A DNA stretch of 44,387 nt. Source: Micavibrio sp. UBA5703 (lineage in GTDB: Bacteria > Pseudomonadota > Alphaproteobacteria > Micavibrionales > Micavibrionaceae). Both the position numbers and the translations under genes were made by a program. This document shows, in pieces, positions 39,546 to 44,387 of this stretch; the first letter of the stretch is position 1, and the number at the start of each line of letters is the position of its first letter. Below the pieces are notes generated by a model. The model saw only the letters and a program-made list of their open reading frames with translations, ran no database searches and had not been told where the DNA came from. The DNA is taken from contig DIHF01000038.1 in NCBI GenBank assembly GCA_002420015.1, forward strand, positions 1 through 44,387, given 5' to 3'.

Positions 39546-40187
39546 ATGTCAGCCAAAGAAATCAAAATCACCCAGAACCAGGATAAAGAATCTTCTGCGC
39601 AGGACGACGTATTTGCAGTCGTCTCCGGCGTCGGGGCACAGCTTCAGGCCATCGAAAAATTCATAGCGCGGCGTTTCGACGAAATCTCGATGGAGATCAA
39701 CGCCACATCGCAACAGGTCGACATGGCCGAAGAAGGGATCATTTCGCGCTTTACCGAGATTTTAGAGATTCTGCATGCCGTGTCCTACAGGGGCGACGGG
39801 AAAACCCCGGCCAATGCGGGGGTCGAGCTGGACGCGGTCGTCGACATGACCGAGGAAGCCGCCAATAAAATCCTTGATGCCGCCGGACGCATCAACACAA
39901 AAATTCACGCCAAGGAAGAATGGGCCAGCGAGCACATGCGCGAAAAAGTTCTGGACAGCATCAACAGCGATGTTGAGGAAATTTTTATGGCCTGCTCCTT
40001 TCAGGACATCACCGGCCAGCGCATCCGCAAAACTCTCGAAAATTTGAAAGCCATCGAGGACCGCCTCGGCGCGGCGCTCGACAGACTGGGCATCACCGTT
40101 TCCGTCGACAAGGAAAAAGCCGCCCCCGCTGCGGGCGTATCCCAGGACGACATCGACGCGCTGTTCAAATCGAACAACAAGAAATAA
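39546..40187 (+). CDS. cheZ: CheZ-like CheY-phosphate phosphatase
   Basis: CheZ dephosphorylates CheY, ending the chemotaxis signal. This 213-aa, nearly all-helical protein has the CheZ active-site segment ACSFQDITGQRIRKTLENL. D154 and Q158 correspond to D143 and Q147 of E. coli CheZ. It also has a long helical hairpin on either side. The C-terminus reads GVSQDDIDALFKSN. This resembles the CheY-binding peptide at the N-terminus of FliM (SQDEIDALL) and would tether CheY, as the CheZ C-terminal helix does. The true start is the ATG at 39546; the long upstream frame overlaps the divergent gene. It lies about 19 kb from the cheA operon. Confidence 0.85.
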   Translation: MSAKEIKITQNQDKESSAQDDVFAVVSGVGAQLQAIEKFIARRFDEISMEINATSQQVDMAEEGIISRFTEILEILHAVSYRGDGKTPANAGVELDAVVDMTEEAANKILDAAGRINTKIHAKEEWASEHMREKVLDSINSDVEEIFMACSFQDITGQRIRKTLENLKAIEDRLGAALDRLGITVSVDKEKAAPAAGVSQDDIDALFKSNNKK

Positions 40188-40203
40188 CTGACAGCCCCTC
40201 CCC

Positions 40204-40362
40204 TGTCATCCTGAAGGCTCGTAGAGCCTGAAGGATCTCATTTTTTAACCACAGAGACACAAAGACACAGAGAAAAAAATTAATAAAGAAACTCTGTGCC
40301 TCCGTGTCTCTGTGGTTTTCTATTTTATTCGCGTTTATTCGTGTCCATTCGTGGTTAAAACC
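40204..40362. repeat. Family A plus family E repeats downstream of cheZ
   Basis: A family A copy (40204-40246) ends in ATTTTTT. It runs into a near-perfect family E palindrome at 40247-40317, with left arm AACCACAGAGACACAAAG and right arm CCGTGTCTCTGTGGTT. A half unit TTCGTGTCCATTCGTGGTT follows at 40338-40356. No gene lies in this region. Confidence 0.8.
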
Positions 40363-40430
40363 CTTTTTTTAACGCACCCCCATAAATAAATTATGACAAT
40401 CAAAAATACTTTCGCAGTAACTATCCATAA

Positions 40431-40447
40431 TTAACCTGATCTTTACC
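40431..40447 (+). promoter_or_regulatory. Imperfect CtrA-like site
   Basis: TTAACCTGATCTTTACC fits TTAA-N7-TTAACC with one mismatch (TTTA in the second half-site). It lies about 100 bases upstream of the 171-aa gene. It is a weaker candidate than the array at 22771. Confidence 0.3.
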
Positions 40448-40529
40448 CCGCCCCGCTACACTCAAGAAAAATAAAAAAGCGCACCGCAAAAACAAAAAAG
40501 AGTGCGCGAAAAAAACAGGGTGTGTGTTC

Positions 40530-41045
40530 ATGACTTGTGGGGTAGTGAACGCCGGACGGCGAAGAGCCGTCATCGGCATCATCGGCGGTCTTTTGAAGAA
40601 ACTTGCGCTTCTGGCGCCGGATCCATCCCGGCCCGGATACGAGGGACCGGTTCTTATTCACGGCAATCCGGTTTTTCATGCAGCGCAGGATCACGAAGCA
40701 ATGGCGGGGCAGATATTTTTTGATAATTATCTGACCCCCGCCTTTGCCGAAGCCGCTTCCGCCGTGCCGTTTTGCCCGGACAATCTGCACAAGCTCGACA
40801 ATTACGCCGACGCCGCCAGTGAATATCTGGCCGACCGCGAGAAGGCGGAAACCGGCGAAGGGCGCGGCAGCTTGGCCGCTTGCAAACTCCGGGAACTGCA
40901 TAAAGGCTTTAACTTTCATGCCGCCCTTTCAACGGCCCAAGACGCAGCCCTCGAAGCGTTTCGGGCCGATCTGCCCCGCCGCCGTGTCATCGAAAAAGAA
41001 CTCGCCCATTTCGGCAGAGAGCTTCTTTGCCCTGCTATGCTCTAA
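40530..41045 (+). CDS. Hypothetical protein, 171 aa
   Basis: I do not recognise the family. After a short N-terminus (TCGVVNAGRRRAVIGIIGGL) the protein has GPVLIHGNPVFHAAQDHEAM, then helical regions rich in Ala and Glu and a final RRRVIEKELAHFGRELLCP. The GC-rich codon use matches the chromosome. The ATG at 40530 is preferred over a GTG at 40524; only a weak AGGG precedes it. There is no clear signal peptide. A family B repeat separates it from the next gene, so an operon is not evident. Confidence 0.6.
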   Translation: MTCGVVNAGRRRAVIGIIGGLLKKLALLAPDPSRPGYEGPVLIHGNPVFHAAQDHEAMAGQIFFDNYLTPAFAEAASAVPFCPDNLHKLDNYADAASEYLADREKAETGEGRGSLAACKLRELHKGFNFHAALSTAQDAALEAFRADLPRRRVIEKELAHFGRELLCPAML

Positions 41046-41054
41046 TTCAATAAT

Positions 41055-41221
41055 CGTCATCCCCGTGGTTCGCAGAAACCGCAGGTTTTGCGAACTTAAA
41101 CGACGGGGATCCAGAAAAGCGCGGCGCAAAGCGCCGCACATATGGATTCCCAAGCCTGCCCCCGCGAAGGCGGGGGTCTAAGCCCGTCTCCGCTGCGCTG
41201 CGCCGGGCCGCGGGAATGACG
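41055..41221. repeat. Intergenic repeat family B, long copy
   Basis: The element starts CGTCATCCCCGTGG and ends CGCGGGAATGACG. It contains GACGGGGATCCAG, GCGGCGCAAAGCGCCGC and CCCCCGCGAAGGCGGGGG palindromes. It is about 24 bases longer than the copy at 1368. Confidence 0.78.
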
Positions 41222-41300
41222 AATATGGTGCAGAACCCTAGAGCGTCCCCCGCAAATATGATAGCCTAAGCAGAGGGACAACACCCTGGCAAGGACTGCT

Positions 41301-42380
41301 ATGGCTCAACAATTCAGCGCATCTCTTTTGCGGGAAAAATTCACGATCACCGATCCTGAAAGCGAAATGCATCAGGAAGGAAAGCCTGTCGTCGCCCTCA
41401 GCAACCGCATGGTCCTCGACCTTGTCTCCGCCAACGGCAAGGGCGAAGAAAGCTTCGTTGTCCGGGCGCATAACATGCATGGCTGCGTACGCATGTGCGC
41501 GCGCATCGTCCATACCTTCCACGAAAGCGGGCCGATCATCAACCGCCATATCGCTTTCGACTGGGAAGCGGCATGGGATTCACTTGTGAATGAATACGAG
41601 CACGCCTTCAACCCGCAACGCTGGATCGCCGTTTATCACAAAGGCCGCATCGTGTTCGCCTCGGGCAAGCATCACGGCCTGCTCGATGTCATCGAACAAT
41701 GCGATGCGCGCAACGGCGACCAGTATGAAATGGCCGTGGCGCTGGCCGAAGACGCCTTCAAACAGGTCGGCAAGCCGGTTTCCATCCATTACGACTCCAA
41801 CGTTGCGCTGGTCGTGACGTTCGACAAGAATGAAGGGCGCAGCGGCATTATCCTGCGCGGCCCCGACCGCACCACGACATTTACTTTCACCGCATCAGGC
41901 ACCAGGCAAAAACCGCTCAGCATCCCGCAATGCATGGGCGCATCCGCCGCCTTCCTTGAGGGCATACAGCTCTGCTTCCTGATCGGCCTCAACAATGTGA
42001 AAATGCAACTCAACATCATAAAGCGCCACTCGAAAGAGGAAAAGCAAACCCGCGAGGCCCAAAAGCGCCTCAGCCGCCTCAGCGCGGAGATCGTCAATCT
42101 CGAGGCGACGCACGAGGTCAACTACCGCCCGGAACGGCCTGAGTTCGGGCACCTCATCGTCGAAGCCGAAGAACTGGGCCGAAAAACCATCGTCCCGCCC
42201 CCCGACGATGACGACGACCCGGAAAAAAAGGCTGAAAAAAAAACTGAAAAAAAGGCCTCTGCTAAAAAAAGAAAAGACGACGACGACGATGATGATGACG
42301 GTGGCGGCAATGATGGCGGCGGCAGCGGCACAAAAGGCTGGCGGCGCAAATATTCCATCTACCACCACGGCCCGGGTTAA
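41301..42380 (+). CDS. Hypothetical protein with acidic/basic low-complexity tail, 359 aa
   Basis: I do not recognise the family. AAGGA precedes the ATG, so the start is well supported. The first 270 residues look like a globular, beta-containing domain (RWIAVYHKGRIVFASGKHHG, KPVSIHYDSNVALVVTFDKN, SGIILRGPDRTTTFTFTASG). A helical segment (residues 230-270) follows, with charged coiled-coil character. The C-terminal 75 residues are low complexity: PPPDDDDDPEKKAEKKTEKK, then a DDDDDDDD run and GGGNDGGGSG. The Lys-rich part contains two A-AAA-AAG heptamers in frame (42224-42230 and 42248-42254), as discussed in the findings. No membrane segment is seen. Confidence 0.72.
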   Translation: MAQQFSASLLREKFTITDPESEMHQEGKPVVALSNRMVLDLVSANGKGEESFVVRAHNMHGCVRMCARIVHTFHESGPIINRHIAFDWEAAWDSLVNEYEHAFNPQRWIAVYHKGRIVFASGKHHGLLDVIEQCDARNGDQYEMAVALAEDAFKQVGKPVSIHYDSNVALVVTFDKNEGRSGIILRGPDRTTTFTFTASGTRQKPLSIPQCMGASAAFLEGIQLCFLIGLNNVKMQLNIIKRHSKEEKQTREAQKRLSRLSAEIVNLEATHEVNYRPERPEFGHLIVEAEELGRKTIVPPPDDDDDPEKKAEKKTEKKASAKKRKDDDDDDDDGGGNDGGGSGTKGWRRKYSIYHHGPG

Positions 42381-42389
42381 CCCACTTAT

Positions 42390-42547
42390 CGTCATCACAC
42401 GTTTTTGCAAAGCAAAATACGTGTGATCCATACTTGTCCGCCGAAGCCCAAAGGGCGAAGAAGGATGGATTGCACGGACTTCATTGCACGCCTGCGTGCG
42501 TGCAAAAGCCGTGCAATGACGGTGTTTGGTATGCTGGATTCTGAATT
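42390..42547. repeat. Intergenic repeat family C, copy with conserved flank
   Basis: CGTCATCACACGT...ACGTGTGATCC on the left, GAAGCCCAAAGGGCGAAG in the middle, GCACGCCTGCGTGCGTGC and CAATGACG on the right. The 26 bases after the element (to 42547) also match the window's first bases. Confidence 0.82.
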
Positions 42548-42567
42548 TGAACAACCATAAAACAGAA

Positions 42568-42633
42568 AACCACGGATAAACACCGATACACCCGGATATG
42601 AAATCCGCGTCAATCCGTGTCCATCCGTGGTTT
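42568..42633. repeat. Family E palindrome downstream of acnA
   Basis: The left arm AACCACGGATAAACACCGAT pairs imperfectly with the right arm ATCCGTGTCCATCCGTGGTT. It lies between the family C element and the acnA stop and may act as its transcription end. Confidence 0.75.
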
Positions 42634-42650
42634 AAAAAACCCGAAAACCT

Positions 42651-44387
42651 CTAAGCCGCCGCTATGTTTCTAAGAACATAATGCAGAATCCCGCCGTTGC
42701 GGTAGTATTCCACCTCATCCAGCGTATCGATCCGGCAGAGCAGCTTCACATCCTCCGACTTCCCGCCCTTGCGGTTGATCGTCAGCGTAATGTCCTGCCC
42801 CGGCTTGATGTCGCCGTCGATGCCGAGGATATCAAAGGTCTCATCACCTTTAAGCCCCAGAGATTTGCGCGTCATGCCGTCCTTGAATTGCAGCGGCATA
42901 ATGCCCATGCCCACAAGGTTTGACCTGTGAATCCGCTCGAAGCTTTCGGCGATCACGGCCTTGACACCCAGCAGCCTGGTGCCTTTGGCGGCCCAGTCGC
43001 GGCTCGATCCCGTGCCGTATTCTTTACCGGCAAACACGACCAGAGGCGTTTTGGCTTCCTGATATTTCATCGAAGCATCGTAAATGCTCATCTGTTCGCC
43101 GCTTGGGATATGCTTTGTAAAGCCGCCCTCGACATTCTCCAGCATCTCGTTCTTGATGCGGATATTGGCAAACGTCCCGCGTGTCATCACGCGGTCGTTG
43201 CCCCGGCGCGAACCGTAAGAGTTGAAATCGCGCGGCTCCACGCCCTGCCCGACGAGGAACTTCCCGGCCGGGTGATCCTTTTTAAAGGAACCGGCGGGAG
43301 AAATATGGTCGGTCGTAACAGAGTCACCGAGTATCGCCAGCGCATACGCGCCCTTGATGTTCGATGTTTTCCCCGGCGTCTTGCTCATACCGGCGAAGAA
43401 CGGCGGGTTCTGGATATAGGTCGATTTCGGATCCCACGTGAATGTCTCGCCGGCTTTCTTGCCGCCGATGGCTTGCCATTCTTTCGGGCCCTTGAACACA
43501 TCCGCGTATCTTGTCTTGAACATCTCGGAAGTGAGACACGAACGCACCGTGTCCGCAATTTCCTTGTTGCTCGGCCAGATATCTTTCAGGAAAACATCCT
43601 TGCCGTTCTTGTCCTTGCCCAAAGGCTGTTTGTAGAGATCAATCTTCATCGACCCGGCAATCGCATACGCCACAACAAGCGGCGGGCTGGCCAGGTAATT
43701 CGATTTCACATGCGGGGAAATACGCCCCTCGAAATTGCGGTTGCCCGACAATACGGCGGTGACGTTAAGATCGCCCTCCTCGACCGCCTTGCCGATCGCT
43801 TCCGGCAGCGGGCCCGAGTTGCCGATGCAGGTCGTGCAGCCGTAACCCACCGTGTTAAATCCGAGCGCATCGAGATCCTTCTGCAATCCGGCTTTCGTCA
43901 GGTAATCCGTGACCACTTGCGATCCCGGCGCGAGCGAGGTTTTTACCCACGGCTTGACCGTCAAACCTTTTTCCAGCGCCTTGCGCGCCAGCAATCCGGC
44001 CCCGACAAGAACCGACGGGTTCGACGTGTTGGTGCAGCTTGTGATCGCGGCGATGACCACATCGCCGTTGCTGAGCGCGTAATCCGCTCCCTTGACCGGC
44101 ACGGATTTCGCCTCCGCACAAACGCCCGTAAACGAACTTACGGCGTCTTTCAGCGCAATGCGGTCCTGCGGACGTTTCGGGCCGGAGATACACGGCTCGA
44201 CGCTGCCTAAATCCAACTCCAGCGTTTGCGTAAAGACCGGGTCGGGCGATTTGGAATCGCGCCACATGCCCTGCTCCTTCGCATAGGCCTCGACCAGTTT
44301 CACGCGGTGTTCATCCCTGCCTGTAAAGCGCAGGTAATTGAGAGTCTCTTGGCTGATCGGGAAAAAGCCGCAGGTCGCGCCGTATTC
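42651..44387 (-). CDS. acnA: Aconitate hydratase A, C-terminal part (cut by window edge)
   Basis: This TCA-cycle enzyme interconverts citrate and isocitrate through an iron-sulfur cluster. The open frame continues to the last base of the window, where it reads EYGATCGFFPISQETLNYLR, so the N-terminal third lies outside. The 578 visible residues include cluster-ligand regions ITSCTNTSNPSVLVGAG and GYGCTTCIGNSGPL (the paired cysteines), then the swivel domain with DSVTTDHISPAGS, NSYGSRRGNDRVMTRG, and the substrate-binding GKEYGTGSSRDWAAKG and IHRSNLVGMGIMPL. These mark the AcnA/IRP1 class, not AcnB. The C-terminal region is complete. No start can be chosen. Confidence 0.97.
   Translation of the reverse strand, partial: EYGATCGFFPISQETLNYLRFTGRDEHRVKLVEAYAKEQGMWRDSKSPDPVFTQTLELDLGSVEPCISGPKRPQDRIALKDAVSSFTGVCAEAKSVPVKGADYALSNGDVVIAAITSCTNTSNPSVLVGAGLLARKALEKGLTVKPWVKTSLAPGSQVVTDYLTKAGLQKDLDALGFNTVGYGCTTCIGNSGPLPEAIGKAVEEGDLNVTAVLSGNRNFEGRISPHVKSNYLASPPLVVAYAIAGSMKIDLYKQPLGKDKNGKDVFLKDIWPSNKEIADTVRSCLTSEMFKTRYADVFKGPKEWQAIGGKKAGETFTWDPKSTYIQNPPFFAGMSKTPGKTSNIKGAYALAILGDSVTTDHISPAGSFKKDHPAGKFLVGQGVEPRDFNSYGSRRGNDRVMTRGTFANIRIKNEMLENVEGGFTKHIPSGEQMSIYDASMKYQEAKTPLVVFAGKEYGTGSSRDWAAKGTRLLGVKAVIAESFERIHRSNLVGMGIMPLQFKDGMTRKSLGLKGDETFDILGIDGDIKPGQDITLTINRKGGKSEDVKLLCRIDTLDEVEYYRNGGILHYVLRNIAAA

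Noticed and set aside
42927..44210. 427-codon plus-strand open frame
   Set aside because: It is the shadow of acnA, whose minus-strand motifs are unmistakable; the plus-strand product is Arg/His-rich without domains.
1..44387. tRNA or rRNA genes
   Set aside because: No cloverleaf with a GTTC-type T arm or rRNA-like block was recognised on either strand.

Overview
This window looks like chromosome of a free-living, GC-moderate, deep-branching alphaproteobacterium. The lineage call rests on MipZ (an alphaproteobacterial division-site ATPase), ChpT (the phosphotransferase of the CckA-ChpT-CtrA cell-cycle relay), a textbook CtrA-box array, and intergenic repeats of the CGTCATTGCGAG...GAAGCAATCC type. 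A Micavibrio-like relative is possible, but I cannot prove it from the sequence. There are no rRNA or tRNA genes, no CRISPR array and no transposase.

Layout. 0-4.3 kb: a GTG-start hypothetical, a SIMPL-domain protein, argH with an unusually short C-terminus, a DUF3147 protein, and a two-gene AT-richer membrane-protein unit (DUF805 plus an unknown). 4.4-8.6 kb: a lone YejF-type double ABC ATPase, aquaporin Z, ribosomal protein S21 and an exported unknown. 8.6-15 kb: an aminopeptidase P divergent from mipZ and a membrane J-domain gene, then galU, a phosphohexomutase and chpT. 15-22.5 kb: a compact chemotaxis operon, cheA(REC)-cheW-cheY-cheB-cheR, followed by purH. 22.5-30.5 kb: the most unusual part, described below. 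30.6-44.4 kb: a membrane-anchored I78-type inhibitor, lepA, a second SIMPL protein, an HU-family protein, a His/Tyr-rich secreted protein, a DUF3137 protein, a glycosyltransferase, a CheZ-like phosphatase, unknowns, and the C-terminal part of aconitase A running off the right edge.

The candidate undescribed system is at 22.77-30.52 kb. Three TTAA half-sites spaced exactly by 7 nt (CtrA boxes) overlap the -35 region of a TACAAT promoter. They precede a run of same-strand genes with no recognisable family: a 241-aa two-helix membrane protein, an 1833-aa modular protein (glycine-rich hydrophobic N-terminal region, INNY-repeat linker, low-GC helical core, proline linker, coiled coil, paired C-terminal membrane helices), two small proteins that appear to be paralogues of each other, and a 56-aa protein with a strong ribosome-binding site. 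The layout suggests a cell-cycle-regulated envelope structure, but its function is unknown.

The chemotaxis genes form a coherent circuit. CheA has its own receiver and two CheW-like domains; CheW, CheY, CheB and CheR follow. A CheZ-like protein 19 kb away ends in a FliM-like CheY-binding motif. ChpT and the CtrA boxes form a second regulatory theme, with MipZ linking to division.

The other striking property is the density of short non-coding repeats between genes. At least five families are present. One 122-bp element sits inside a palindrome of another family, which suggests that these elements have moved.
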